Positions 1-6,110 are shown, counted from the first letter of the stretch. The stretch is 6,110 nucleotides of DNA from Candidatus Pelagibacter sp. TMED165 (GCA_002171035.2 NHHO02000016.1:7002-13111), one strand, 5' to 3'. Made by a program: numbers and translations. The notes: a model not told the origin generated them from the letters alone.

Positions 1-68
1 ATTTCACCAGTTTTTCCTCTATCTTTTCCAGTTATAATTTTTACTTGATTTCCTTTTTTAACTTGCAT
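1..68 (-). CDS. rplX: 50S ribosomal protein L24, N-terminal fragment (cut by window edge)
   Basis: L24 is an assembly-initiating 50S protein that binds the 5' region of 23S rRNA. Only the first 22 codons plus two bases lie in the window. Reading the minus strand from the ATG at 68-66 gives MQVKKGNQVKIITGKDRGKT followed by Gly-Glu. This is the start of the KOW motif typical of L24: a basic stretch, then a hydrophobic strand, then GKDRGKTG. The start is supported by a GGAGG Shine-Dalgarno at 82-78, nine bases upstream. One base separates it from the rplN stop codon. Its place directly after rplN is the standard spc-operon order. The gene continues beyond base 1, so nothing can be said about its C-terminus. 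Confidence 0.93.
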   Translation of the reverse strand, partial: MQVKKGNQVKIITGKDRGKTGE

Positions 69-69
69 C

Positions 70-438
70 TTAAATAACCTCCGGTGCTAATGATATTATT
101 TTTGTATGTCCTTTTAACCTTAATTCTCTAGTTACAGGTCCAAATATTCTCGTCCCAATAGGTTCACCTTTTTCATCTGTTAGAACAACAGCATTAGTAT
201 CAAATTGAACCTTTGACCCATCATCCCGAAATATTTCTTTTTTAGTTCTCACAACTACAGCTTTATGTACCGAACCCTTTTTGACTTTGCCTTTTGGTAT
301 AGCTTCTTTTACACTTATGACAATAATATCTCCAACAGCTGCATATCTTCTTTTAGAGCCACCTAAGACTTTTATACATTCAACTCTTCTTGCTCCAGTG
401 TTGTCCGCAACTAGTAATTCTGTTTGAACTTGTATCAT
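70..438 (-). CDS. rplN: 50S ribosomal protein L14
   Basis: L14 sits on the intersubunit face of the 50S subunit, where it contacts 16S rRNA, and it is the docking site of the silencing factor RsfS in bacteria. The 122-residue product matches the usual family length exactly. It opens with the conserved [18 protein letters not shown] and carries the family signature at about residues 60-88 ([20 protein letters not shown], then FDTNAVVL). It ends in the conserved FGPVTRELR and a Leu-Ala-Pro-Glu-Val-Ile tail. The ATG at 438-436 overlaps the rpsQ stop in an ATGA arrangement (438-435), a classic translational coupling junction; only a weak AGG lies upstream (451-449). First gene of the canonical spc operon, here running on from the S10 genes without a gap. 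Confidence 0.98.
   Translation of the reverse strand: MIQVQTELLVADNTGARRVECIKVLGGSKRRYAAVGDIIVISVKEAIPKGKVKKGSVHKAVVVRTKKEIFRDDGSKVQFDTNAVVLTDEKGEPIGTRIFGPVTRELRLKGHTKIISLAPEVI
78..82 (-). promoter_or_regulatory. Shine-Dalgarno site of rplX inside the end of rplN
   Basis: The minus strand reads GGAGG here, nine bases before the rplX ATG. The bases also encode the Pro-Glu-Val residues near the L14 C-terminus, so the site is embedded in coding sequence. It fixes the rplX start and suggests rplX initiation is coupled to translation through the end of rplN. Confidence 0.75.
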
Positions 439-665
439 TTATCCATTACCTGCCATGTTTTCTTTTTTGAAATAGGTTTGCATTCTTCTATTGAAACTAT
501 TTGACCTTCTTTAAATTTATTTGTTTCATCATGTGCATGATATTTTTTAGATCTAGATATAATTTTACCATAAAAAGGATGTTTAAATTTTCTAGTTACT
601 TCAACTACTATAGTCTTATTATTTTTAGCACTCGTTACTTTACCTTTTAGAATTTTTTTAGTCAT
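435..665 (-). CDS. rpsQ: 30S ribosomal protein S17
   Basis: S17 is a primary 16S rRNA-binding protein with an OB fold that helps organise the 5' domain of the 30S subunit. The product is 76 residues, slightly shorter than the common 80-90. The sequence starts [20 protein letters not shown], in line with the family N-terminus (G-x-V-x-S-x-K-x-x-K-T). Near residues 54-67 it has [15 protein letters not shown], matching the C-terminal signature ending in E-C-[RK]-P-[IL]-S. An AAGGA at 677-673 lies seven bases upstream of the ATG at 665-663 and supports this start. The gene overlaps the rpmC stop (ATGA at 665-662) and the next gene rplN in the same 4-nt manner. Compared with longer homologues only the variable C-terminal tail appears reduced. 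Confidence 0.98.
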   Translation of the reverse strand: MTKKILKGKVTSAKNNKTIVVEVTRKFKHPFYGKIISRSKKYHAHDETNKFKEGQIVSIEECKPISKKKTWQVMDK

Positions 666-847
666 TTTGCGATCCTTAAATTTGTATATAATTTAGCAAT
701 TTCTTTTTTTATTTGATTGTATTTTGCAGGATTCTCAATTTGATTATTTATTTGTTTAAATCTAATGTTAAACAGATCTTTTTTAAGTGTTTCAATCATT
801 TTTAAGGACTGATCTTTCGTTAATTTTTTTATCTCTTTTTTTTTCAT
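662..847 (-). CDS. rpmC: 50S ribosomal protein L29
   Basis: L29 is a small helical-hairpin protein near the nascent-peptide exit, beside L23, where targeting factors such as SRP and trigger factor dock. The product is 61 residues, a normal family length (about 60-70). The N-terminal helix starts [20 protein letters not shown]. The conserved turn and second helix read [20 protein letters not shown], followed by [11 protein letters not shown], closely parallel to the usual LFNLRFQ…GQLEN…I-R-x-x-x-R-x-I-A-R pattern. The start codon directly abuts the rplP stop (TAAATG), with only a weak purine-rich AGCAGA upstream, so reinitiation after rplP is likely. Nine consecutive A residues in the message follow the ATG (T run 844-836 on the given strand) and encode three lysines. 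Confidence 0.97.
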   Translation of the reverse strand: MKKKEIKKLTKDQSLKMIETLKKDLFNIRFKQINNQIENPAKYNQIKKEIAKLYTNLRIAK

Positions 848-1252
848 TTATCTGCTTATAAATTTTGTTTTTATTGGTAATTTAGCTCCTGCTTTATATA
901 AAGCCTCTCTTGCAACTTCCTCAGAAACACCATCTACTTCAAATATAATCCTTCCAGGTTTTACTCTGCAAGCATAGTATTCTGGAGATCCTTTACCTTT
1001 CCCCATCCTCACTTCAGTTGGTTTTTTTGACACTGGAATATTTGGAAATATTCTGGTCCAAACTTTGCCTGTTCTTTTCATATATCTTGTAAGAGCGACT
1101 CTTGCGGCCTCAATCTGTTTCCCAATAATTCTCTCTGGTTCCATTGCTTTAAGACCAAATTGACCATAGTTTAAACTTATTGCTCTTGAAGCTTTACCAT
1201 GAATTCGACCCTTAAAAGCTTTTCTAAATTTAGTTCTTGTTGGCTGTAACAT
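848..1252 (-). CDS. rplP: 50S ribosomal protein L16
   Basis: L16 binds late in 50S assembly near the A-site tRNA elbow and is needed for peptidyl-transferase activity. The product is 134 residues against about 136-137 in most bacteria. It begins with the family-typical [20 protein letters not shown]. The core shows [13 protein letters not shown] (residues 30-42), the basic helix [14 protein letters not shown] (47-60) and [13 protein letters not shown] (81-93). Arg82 aligns with the arginine that the oxygenase YcfD (RoxA) hydroxylates in E. coli (Arg81). Whether that occurs here cannot be told. The ATG at 1252-1250 lies inside the end of rpsC, giving a 23-nt overlap. A weak GAG at 1261-1259, six bases upstream, could serve as ribosome binding site. 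The conserved first residues make a later start implausible. Confidence 0.98.
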   Translation of the reverse strand: MLQPTRTKFRKAFKGRIHGKASRAISLNYGQFGLKAMEPERIIGKQIEAARVALTRYMKRTGKVWTRIFPNIPVSKKPTEVRMGKGKGSPEYYACRVKPGRIIFEVDGVSEEVAREALYKAGAKLPIKTKFISR

Positions 1253-1916
1253 TTTTAACTCTTTCTATTTTTTCTTTCTCGATATCTTTTTCAAATAATT
1301 CACCTTTATAAATCCAAACTTTAATTCCTATAATTCCGTATGTTGTTAGAGCCTCTGCAAATCCGTAATCAATATTTGCTCTTAAGGTATGTGAAGGAAT
1401 GCTACCCTCTCTTAACCATTCAGTTCTAGCAATTTCATTACCAGCTAATCTTCCACTTACCATAACTTTGATACCCTTTGCGTTTAATCTCATGGCTGAT
1501 TGCATTGCCCTTTTCATGGCTCTTCTGTACGCTATTCTTTTTACTAATTGTTGAGAGATGTTTTCTGCAACAAGATTGGCATTTAGTTCTGGTTTCTTTA
1601 TTTCTTTTATATTTACACTTACCTCACTATCTGTAATTTTCATTATATTGTTTTTAATTTTTTCTATATCAGCACCTTTTTTTCCAATAACAAATCCTGG
1701 TCTTGATGTATGAATAGAAACTGTGCAATTCTTTGATGATCTTTCTATAATTATTTCTGACACACCAGAGTTTAAGATGTTTTTCTTTATATAATTTCTT
1801 ATTTTAAAGTCTTCTATCAAGTATTTGCCAAAATCTTTTTTCTTTGCAAACCAAGTAGAGTCCCATCCTCTATTAATTCCCAATCGCAATCCTATAGGAT
1901 TAATTTTTTGTCCCAT
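1230..1916 (-). CDS. rpsC: 30S ribosomal protein S3
   Basis: S3 lies at the mRNA entry channel of the 30S head and contributes to mRNA helicase activity. The product is 228 residues (E. coli 233). It starts with the conserved [15 protein letters not shown] type II KH domain follows, with [19 protein letters not shown] at residues 70-88 and the GKKG loop at 78-81. Arg131, Arg132 and Lys135 (in YRRAMKRAM) coincide with the residues implicated in helicase activity in E. coli S3. The C-terminal domain holds [20 protein letters not shown] (148-167) and [15 protein letters not shown]. The lysine-rich tail after about residue 208 is variable in the family, and its end overlaps the rplP start by 23 nt. 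The start is firmly set by an AAAGGAG ribosome binding site seven bases upstream. Confidence 0.98.
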   Translation of the reverse strand: MGQKINPIGLRLGINRGWDSTWFAKKKDFGKYLIEDFKIRNYIKKNILNSGVSEIIIERSSKNCTVSIHTSRPGFVIGKKGADIEKIKNNIMKITDSEVSVNIKEIKKPELNANLVAENISQQLVKRIAYRRAMKRAMQSAMRLNAKGIKVMVSGRLAGNEIARTEWLREGSIPSHTLRANIDYGFAEALTTYGIIGIKVWIYKGELFEKDIEKEKIERVKNVTANKN

Positions 1917-2271
1917 CTCTTTTCTCCTTTTTTTCTTCTAGTATTATTGTAATTCTACTAAAAGGTTTTTTTATTGGACTTGCTCTTCCTTTGGCTCTAG
2001 GTCTATATCTTTTCATAACAAGTGATCTACCAACGAATGCTTCTTTAATAAATAAATTGTCGATATCATATTGGTTGTTATTTTCAGCGTTTGATACGGC
2101 TGATTTAACTGTTTTGCTTACATCATGTGCTATTCTTTTTCTGGCAAATTGTAAATCTCTTATTGCTACATCAACTTTTTTTCCCCTTATATAATCGAGA
2201 ACTAATGAAATCTTTCTTGGGCTGCATCTAACATTCTTATTTATTGCTTTAACTGTATTATTTTTTTGCAT
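1900..2271 (-). CDS. rplV: 50S ribosomal protein L22
   Basis: L22 binds all domains of 23S rRNA, and its long beta-hairpin lines the nascent-peptide tunnel opposite L4. From the ATG at 2271-2269 the product has 123 residues, near the longer alphaproteobacterial versions and longer than the 110 of E. coli. It shows the family N-terminus [20 protein letters not shown] (7-26), then the [17 protein letters not shown] helix (29-45). The tunnel hairpin and C-terminal strand lie at about 81-111 ([20 protein letters not shown], then [11 protein letters not shown]). The frame is open upstream to an ATG at 2367, but that extension falls wholly within rpsS and has no family resemblance. The AGAGGAG site at 2282-2276 picks the inner start. 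The gene overlaps rpsS by 14 nt and rpsC by 17 nt. Confidence 0.96.
   Translation of the reverse strand: MQKNNTVKAINKNVRCSPRKISLVLDYIRGKKVDVAIRDLQFARKRIAHDVSKTVKSAVSNAENNNQYDIDNLFIKEAFVGRSLVMKRYRPRAKGRASPIKKPFSRITIILEEKKEKRDGTKN
1924..1930 (-). promoter_or_regulatory. Strong Shine-Dalgarno of rpsC inside the rplV 3' end
   Basis: The minus strand reads AAAGGAG, ending seven bases before the rpsC ATG at 1916-1914. It is the clearest canonical ribosome binding site in the window and is contained in the Lys-Lys-Glu codons of the L22 tail. It lets S3 be initiated independently even though rplV and rpsC overlap by 17 nt. Confidence 0.8.
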
Positions 2272-2581
2272 TTGGCTCCTCTTTTGGTGCTCCTGAGACT
2301 TTTTCTTGTGCAGCTTTTTTATCAGCTGGTGTATGACCTTTAAATGTTCTTGTTGGCGCAAATTCACCTAGTTTATGACCAACCATTTCCTCAGATATAG
2401 TTATCGGTATAAAAGATTTTCCATTATGTATCATAAAACTATGTCCAACAAAATCAGGTATTATAGTTGAATTTCTTGACCAAGTTTTTATTGGTTTTTT
2501 ATTTGGACTCTCTTTTAGTTTATCAATCTTTTTTAATAAACTAGGGTGTACAAATGGGCCTTTCCATACAGCTCTTGTCAT
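2258..2581 (-). CDS. rpsS: 30S ribosomal protein S19, with C-terminal tail
   Basis: S19 forms a complex with S13 in the 30S head and lies close to A- and P-site tRNA. The product is 107 residues, about 15 longer than the usual 92. The core is standard: a WKGPF motif at 6-10, [18 protein letters not shown] at 29-46, then [10 protein letters not shown] and the signature [20 protein letters not shown] at 64-83. After residue 92 comes an extra hydrophilic tail, [15 protein letters not shown], which has no counterpart in the short versions I know. Its codons contain the rplV Shine-Dalgarno and start. The ATG directly abuts the rplB stop (TAGATG) and has an AGAGGA site at 2592-2587, five bases upstream. 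The gene overlaps rplV by 14 nt. Confidence 0.98.
   Translation of the reverse strand: MTRAVWKGPFVHPSLLKKIDKLKESPNKKPIKTWSRNSTIIPDFVGHSFMIHNGKSFIPITISEEMVGHKLGEFAPTRTFKGHTPADKKAAQEKVSGAPKEEPNAKK
2276..2282 (-). promoter_or_regulatory. Shine-Dalgarno deciding the rplV start
   Basis: The minus strand reads AGAGGAG, four bases before the ATG at 2271-2269. This site, together with the conserved L22 N-terminus that follows, selects this ATG over the in-frame ATG at 2367. The same bases encode the Glu-Glu pair in the C-terminal tail of S19. Confidence 0.78.
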
Positions 2582-3412
2582 CTATTTCCTCTTTTTCCTT
2601 CTAGTTATAATAAATTTGTCACTTCTTTTTGGTTTTCTTGTTTTTAATCCTTTTGCAGATTGTCCCCAAGGTGAAACTGGGCTTCTTCCCCCGGAAGTTT
2701 TTCCTTCACCACCTCCGTGTGGATGATCAACTGGATTCATTGCAACTCCTCTTGATTGAGGTCTTTTGCCTTTCCATCTATTTCTACCTGCTTTGCCTAT
2801 TTTAATATTTTTTTGATCAGGGTTGGATACAACTCCTATGGTACCCAAGCAATTAGATCTAACTTTTCTTGTTTCTCCTGAAGATAATTTGATAATAGCA
2901 TAATCATCATCATAGCCAGATAAAGTAACTGAGGAACCTGCTGATCTAGCTAGTTTACCTCCATTACCAGGTATTAATTCAACATTATGAATTAAGGTAC
3001 CCGGTGGAATATCTTTCAATTCTAAAGCGTTACCTATCTTAATTTCAGCTTTTTTTCCCGATAGGATTTTATCACCCTGTTTTAATCCTTGAGGACATAT
3101 AATGTAATTTCTTTCATTGTCAGAATATTTTATTAAAGCAATGTAAGCAGTTCTATTTGGATCATATTCAATACGCTCTACAATAGCCTCTACATTCATT
3201 TTTTTTCTTAAAAAATCAATCACTCTAAACTTATGTTTAGCGCCGCCCCCGGAATGCCTTGAAGTAATTCTACCATAGTTATTTCTACCACCTGTAGATT
3301 TTTGTCCTCTAGTAAGTGGTTTATAAGAGGAACCTTTCCAAAGAATACTTTTGTCAACTATAACTGTGCCTCTGGTCGATTTAGTGTAAGGTTTGAAAGT
3401 TTTTAAAGCCAT
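2582..3412 (-). CDS. rplB: 50S ribosomal protein L2
   Basis: L2 is a primary 23S rRNA-binding protein required for subunit association and peptidyl-transferase assembly. The product is 276 residues (E. coli 273). It begins MALKTFKPYTKSTRGTVIVD. The RNA-binding domain runs through GRNNYGRITSRHSGGGAKHK (42-61), YRVIDF-like FRVIDFLRKK and IEYDPNRTAYIALIKY. The SH3-like domain contains GTLIHNVELIPGNGGKLARS (138-157). The C-terminal signature NPVDHPHGGGEG lies at 226-237. His230 matches the E. coli His229 linked to peptidyl-transferase function. The tail is strongly basic. The ATG at 3412-3410 is one base after the rplW stop and lacks a convincing Shine-Dalgarno, so coupling to rplW translation is likely. 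Confidence 0.99.
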   Translation of the reverse strand: MALKTFKPYTKSTRGTVIVDKSILWKGSSYKPLTRGQKSTGGRNNYGRITSRHSGGGAKHKFRVIDFLRKKMNVEAIVERIEYDPNRTAYIALIKYSDNERNYIICPQGLKQGDKILSGKKAEIKIGNALELKDIPPGTLIHNVELIPGNGGKLARSAGSSVTLSGYDDDYAIIKLSSGETRKVRSNCLGTIGVVSNPDQKNIKIGKAGRNRWKGKRPQSRGVAMNPVDHPHGGGEGKTSGGRSPVSPWGQSAKGLKTRKPKRSDKFIITRRKKRK

Positions 3413-3413
3413 T

Positions 3414-3707
3414 TTATATGCCGGTTGTTAGATCAATACTCTGACCTTTTTTTAAAGTAACAATTGCTTTCTTATATCCATTTTTCTTTGCAATTCGTCC
3501 CTGTTTAAATTTAGTTTTAGTTTTTCTATTTATTATATTTACTTTAATAACTTTTACCTTAAATAATTTTTCGACGTTTTTTTTTATATTTTCTTTACTA
3601 GCTCCGTCATGAACTTTAAATACAGTTTTATTTTGTTCAGATAAAATTGTAGCTTTTTCAGTTATAATCGGTTTTTTTATAGAATCTATGGCACTAATTT
3701 TTTTCAT
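3414..3707 (-). CDS. rplW: 50S ribosomal protein L23
   Basis: L23 lies at the polypeptide exit and is the docking point of trigger factor and SRP. The product is 97 residues, within the normal range. It has the family N-terminus [20 protein letters not shown] (10-29), with Glu17 in TEK probably equivalent to the E. coli Glu18 contacted by trigger factor. It then has the helix [18 protein letters not shown] (40-57) and the basic hairpin [20 protein letters not shown] (61-80), followed by [13 protein letters not shown]. The start at 3707-3705 overlaps the end of rplD by 14 nt. An AGGA at 3717-3714, six bases upstream, supports it. The Lys/Asn/Ile-heavy composition reflects AT bias, most marked in this gene and in rplD. 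Confidence 0.97.
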   Translation of the reverse strand: MKKISAIDSIKKPIITEKATILSEQNKTVFKVHDGASKENIKKNVEKLFKVKVIKVNIINRKTKTKFKQGRIAKKNGYKKAIVTLKKGQSIDLTTGI

Positions 3708-4329
3708 TTAAAATCCTATTTTCTAATTTTTTTATTGAACTAGAGGTAAAAATTACATTCTTATATTTAAATAAATCAAAAATATTTGTTCCTTGATCGT
3801 TAATAAGTTTTAAATTTTTTATATTTCTAGCTGATTTATAAATATTTTTATGAGTTTCATTGTCAGAAACAATAATAACCTCATTAATCTTATTTTTATT
3901 TAAAAAACTGTTAAATTCTTTTGTTTTTTTAATTTCTTTTTTTACATCTGCTAAAATATAAAGTTGTTTATCATTATTTTTTTTTGAAATTGTTTGGGCT
4001 AAAGCTAATTTACGTATTTTTTTATTGATCTTTTTAATCTTATAATTAGATCCTTTTGGGCCGTGAGCAACACCACCACCGACAAATATTGGAGCTTTTC
4101 TGCTAGAGTGTCTAGCTCCGCCACTTCCTTTTTGAGCAACTATTTTTTTTGTAGATCCTTTTATTTCATTTCTTTGTTTAGTTTTTGCTGATCTAGGTTT
4201 TGAATGATTCAATTGCCAATCAATTACTTGTTTTATTAATTTATGATTTACTTTAAGTTTAAGCAATTTATCTGATACTTCTAATAATTCAGACTTTTCA
4301 CTTGTTATATCTAAAATTTTTAATTTCAT
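3694..4329 (-). CDS. rplD: 50S ribosomal protein L4
   Basis: L4 nucleates 50S assembly, and its extended loop reaches the constriction of the nascent-peptide tunnel. The product is 211 residues (E. coli 201). The conserved loop lies at about 44-93: [19 protein letters not shown] (44-62), then [20 protein letters not shown] (67-86) and GVAHGPKG. The GGARH…RKAP…GGG.AHGP style is alphaproteobacterial. The globular domain continues with [17 protein letters not shown], then [20 protein letters not shown] and [13 protein letters not shown] at the end. Outside the loop the sequence is divergent and crowded with Lys and Asn. In E. coli, L4 represses its own operon through the S10 leader, but no space for such a leader exists here. 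The ATG is two bases after the rplC stop with only a purine-rich GAAGAAA stretch upstream. Confidence 0.97.
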   Translation of the reverse strand: MKLKILDITSEKSELLEVSDKLLKLKVNHKLIKQVIDWQLNHSKPRSAKTKQRNEIKGSTKKIVAQKGSGGARHSSRKAPIFVGGGVAHGPKGSNYKIKKINKKIRKLALAQTISKKNNDKQLYILADVKKEIKKTKEFNSFLNKNKINEVIIVSDNETHKNIYKSARNIKNLKLINDQGTNIFDLFKYKNVIFTSSSIKKLENRILNEKN

Positions 4330-4331
4330 CT

Positions 4332-5039
4332 TTATTTCTTCTTTCCTTTAGCAGCATCTGCCTTTTTAACTTTTTCATTATATTTTTCTAAAACTGTTTT
4401 CCTTTTAACATCTTTTACGGATTCCCTTAAATATACAGTTGAATTCTTGGAGCCTGGTATTGAACCTTTTAAATATAAAAGACTATTTTCTAAATCAGAT
4501 TTTATAATTTCTAAATTAAGCATTGTCCTAAATTTATCTCCTTTATGACCAGCCATTTTTTTTCCTTTAAATACTTTTCCAGGATCTTGCCTCTGTCCGG
4601 TTGAGCCATGTGATCTGTGAGAAACTGATACACCGTGTGATGCCCTTAAACCTCCAAAATTCCATCTTTTCATTACTCCAGTAAAACCCTTACCTATTGT
4701 TTTGGACCTAACATCCACATATTTTTTATCTTTTAATATTTCTAGTCCAAGCTCATTACCTTCTTTAAAGTCATCAATCTTTTCAATTCTATATTCCTTA
4801 AGAACTCTCTTTGGCTCAGTATTTTTTTTTGCAAAGTATCCCTTCATCTGTTTTTTTAGTTTTGAATTTTTTATTTTAAAAAAACCTAGTTTTACAGCTG
4901 TGTATCCTCTTTTATCTTTCGATATAACATCAATAACTCTCCCTTTTTCAACTTTTATAACTGTCACCGGAACAGATTGTCCACTTTGTATGAATTCTCT
5001 AGTCATTCCAATTTTTGTTCCTATCAATCCTATAGTCAT
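4332..5039 (-). CDS. rplC: 50S ribosomal protein L3, with C-terminal tail
   Basis: L3 is one of the two assembly-initiator proteins of the 50S subunit, and its extension reaches toward the peptidyl-transferase centre. The product is 235 residues, longer than the 209 of E. coli. It has the N-terminal [14 protein letters not shown], the signature region [19 protein letters not shown] (108-126), and [20 protein letters not shown] (141-160) followed by KMAGHKG. Gln151 corresponds to E. coli Gln150, the substrate of the methyltransferase PrmB. The family core ends near VYLRESV (202-208). Beyond it lies a basic tail of about 27 residues ([20 protein letters not shown], then AAKGKKK). The ATG at 5039-5037 is two bases after the rpsJ stop, with no strong Shine-Dalgarno, suggesting coupled reinitiation. 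Confidence 0.98.
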   Translation of the reverse strand: MTIGLIGTKIGMTREFIQSGQSVPVTVIKVEKGRVIDVISKDKRGYTAVKLGFFKIKNSKLKKQMKGYFAKKNTEPKRVLKEYRIEKIDDFKEGNELGLEILKDKKYVDVRSKTIGKGFTGVMKRWNFGGLRASHGVSVSHRSHGSTGQRQDPGKVFKGKKMAGHKGDKFRTMLNLEIIKSDLENSLLYLKGSIPGSKNSTVYLRESVKDVKRKTVLEKYNEKVKKADAAKGKKK

Positions 5040-5041
5040 AT

Positions 5042-5350
5042 TTATATCTTTATCTCTATATCCACACCTGATGCTAAATCTAATTTCATCAAAGCTTCGA
5101 CTGTTTGTGGAGTTGGTTCAATAATATCAATTAATCTTTTATGTGTTCTTGACTCAAACTGTTCTCGACTTTTTTTATCTATATGTGGAGATCTTAGTAC
5201 AGTATATCTTTCTATTCTAGTTGGTAGTGGAATTGGACCTTTAACTTGAGCACCTGTTCTTTTAGCTGTATTAACAATTTCTTCCGTAGATAAGTCTAGG
5301 ATTTTATTGTCGTATGCTTTTAAATGTATTCTTATATTTTGATTTTCCAT
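5042..5350 (-). CDS. rpsJ: 30S ribosomal protein S10 (NusE)
   Basis: S10 is a 30S head protein. In bacteria it also acts as NusE, pairing with NusB in antitermination and with NusG to couple transcription and translation. The product is 102 residues (E. coli 103). It shows [20 protein letters not shown] (6-25), the signature KGPIPLPTR (37-45), and [20 protein letters not shown] (49-68) followed by [12 protein letters not shown]. It ends [12 protein letters not shown], as is typical. Four bases separate its ATG (5350-5348) from the fusA stop, and the upstream minus-strand sequence CTAGCTTAAAATT lacks a Shine-Dalgarno. In many alphaproteobacteria tuf comes just before rpsJ; here fusA does. Confidence 0.99.
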   Translation of the reverse strand: MENQNIRIHLKAYDNKILDLSTEEIVNTAKRTGAQVKGPIPLPTRIERYTVLRSPHIDKKSREQFESRTHKRLIDIIEPTPQTVEALMKLDLASGVDIEIKI

Positions 5351-5354
5351 AATT

Positions 5355-6110
5355 TTAAGCTAGTTTTTTTGTTACTTCATCCTGTACGTTTTGCGGAACT
5401 TTATCATAATGACTAAATTGCATAGTATATTGCGCCCTTCCTTGTGTAGAAGATCTTAAATTATTTATATAGCCAAACATATTTGCCAATGGAACCACTG
5501 CAGAAATTGCGGTTGCATTTCCTCTAGGCTCTGTAGAACCAACTTGGCCTCTTCTACTATTTAAATCACCAATTACATCACCCATAAAATCTTCAGGTGT
5601 AACAACTTCCACTTTCATCATGGGTTCTAATAATTTCAATGTTGCCTTCTGGCAGGCTTCTTTAAAGCAAGCTCTAGAAGCAATTTCAAAAGCTAAGACG
5701 CTAGAGTCAACATCATGATGTAAACCGTCTAATATTGTAACTTTGTAATCAATTATGGGAAAGCCAGCTAATATACCGTTCTCAGCTACACTTTCTACGC
5801 CTTTCTCTACACCGGGTATAAATTCTTTTGGGATTGCTCCTCCTTTAATTTTATTTTCAACTTCTCTGCCTTTTCCTGGCTCAAGAGGCTCAACATTAAG
5901 CGTTACTTTAGCAAATTGTCCAGCTCCTCCACTTTGTTTTTTATGAATATATGTAACCTCAGATGAACCTAGAATTGTTTCTCTATAAGCAACTTGTGGC
6001 GCACCTACATTTGCTTCAACTTTAAATTCTCTTTTCATCCTATCAACAATAATATCTAAATGAAGTTCTCCCATACCTTTAATAATAGTTTGACCTGACT
6101 CTTCATCAGA
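5355..6110 (-). CDS. fusA: Elongation factor G, C-terminal part (cut by window edge)
   Basis: EF-G is the cytosolic GTPase that drives tRNA-mRNA translocation and, with RRF, ribosome recycling. The last 251 residues are present of a protein usually about 690-700 long. The reading frame stays open to base 6110, so the methionine at 6074-6072 is internal: it is preceded in frame by [12 protein letters not shown]. Visible are the end of domain III ([18 protein letters not shown]), and domain IV with the tip loops SGGAGQF (fragment residues 60-66) and HDVDSS (132-137). The histidine of HDVDSS matches E. coli His583. Domain V follows with [34 protein letters not shown] and the final [16 protein letters not shown]. 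The [11 protein letters not shown] wording is alphaproteobacterial in style. The GTPase domain lies outside the window. Confidence 0.98.
   Translation of the reverse strand, partial: SDEESGQTIIKGMGELHLDIIVDRMKREFKVEANVGAPQVAYRETILGSSEVTYIHKKQSGGAGQFAKVTLNVEPLEPGKGREVENKIKGGAIPKEFIPGVEKGVESVAENGILAGFPIIDYKVTILDGLHHDVDSSVLAFEIASRACFKEACQKATLKLLEPMMKVEVVTPEDFMGDVIGDLNSRRGQVGSTEPRGNATAISAVVPLANMFGYINNLRSSTQGRAQYTMQFSHYDKVPQNVQDEVTKKLA

Noticed and set aside
1991..2194. Plus-strand open frame of 67 codons with a hydrophobic product
   Set aside because: It is antisense to rplV. Its hydrophobic residues mirror the Lys/Asn-rich opposite strand, and it has no ribosome binding site or family match.
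2272..2367. In-frame upstream extension of rplV to an ATG at 2367, giving a 155-residue protein
   Set aside because: The extra 32 residues lie entirely within rpsS coding sequence in another frame and do not resemble L22. The inner ATG at 2271 has a strong ribosome binding site and is followed by the conserved L22 N-terminus.
4702..5124. Plus-strand open frame of 140 codons resembling a membrane protein
   Set aside because: It is antisense to rplC and rpsJ. Phe/Ser/Leu-rich composition is the expected reverse complement of AT-rich lysine-rich genes, and a second antisense frame at 4977-5249 overlaps it.
4977..5249. Plus-strand open frame of 90 codons
   Set aside because: It is a shadow across the rplC–rpsJ junction, with no start signal and no recognisable domain.
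5755..5946. Plus-strand open frame of 63 codons
   Set aside because: It is antisense to the conserved domain IV of fusA, low-complexity Pro/Ser/Leu-rich, and has no supporting signal.
6072..6074. ATG inside fusA as a possible start of a short EF-G-like protein
   Set aside because: The frame continues upstream to the window edge with conserved EF-G residues (DEESGQTII), so this is an internal methionine and the gene is simply cut by the window.
1..6110. A novel defence, mobile or otherwise undescribed system
   Set aside because: Every base is accounted for by conserved translation genes in canonical order. No foreign gene, repeat array, insertion sequence or unexplained interval is present.

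Overview
The window is an uninterrupted stretch of the bacterial str–S10–spc ribosomal protein supercluster. Everything is encoded on the minus strand, so transcription runs from base 6110 down to base 1. In transcription order the genes are fusA (3' part), rpsJ, rplC, rplD, rplW, rplB, rpsS, rplV, rpsC, rplP, rpmC, rpsQ, rplN and the first codons of rplX. This is the canonical order of the S10 operon running into the spc operon. All eleven S10-operon genes are present and intact, followed by rplN and the beginning of rplX from spc.

The DNA is visibly AT-rich and the proteins are rich in Lys, Asn and Ile. The EF-G C-terminal half and the L4, L16 and L22 sequences look alphaproteobacterial. 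Low GC, extreme compaction and direct fusA–rpsJ adjacency together suggest a streamlined AT-rich alphaproteobacterium, most probably of the SAR11 (Pelagibacterales) type. That placement is an inference from remembered family patterns. Rickettsiales-like or other AT-rich lineages are not excluded.

Compaction is extreme. Within the window only about 10 bases lie outside coding sequence: 4 between fusA and rpsJ, 2 between rpsJ and rplC, 2 between rplC and rplD, 1 between rplW and rplB, and 1 between rplN and rplX. Six neighbouring pairs overlap: rplD/rplW by 14 nt, rpsS/rplV by 14, rplV/rpsC by 17, rpsC/rplP by 23, and rpmC/rpsQ and rpsQ/rplN by 4 each. Two pairs abut exactly. Several Shine-Dalgarno (SD) sequences therefore sit inside the preceding gene. 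No promoter, terminator, S10 leader, RNA gene, repeat, mobile element or CRISPR is visible, and no gene-free stretch exceeds a few bases.

The products work together. L3, L4, L23, L2, L22, L16, L29, L14 and L24 build the 50S subunit, S10, S19, S3 and S17 build the 30S subunit, and EF-G drives translocation on the finished ribosome. I see no previously undescribed system here. The points worth a second look are local: no tuf gene or S10 leader between fusA and rpsJ, weak ribosome binding sites at several junctions, C-terminal tails on S19 and L3, and long coding overlaps.
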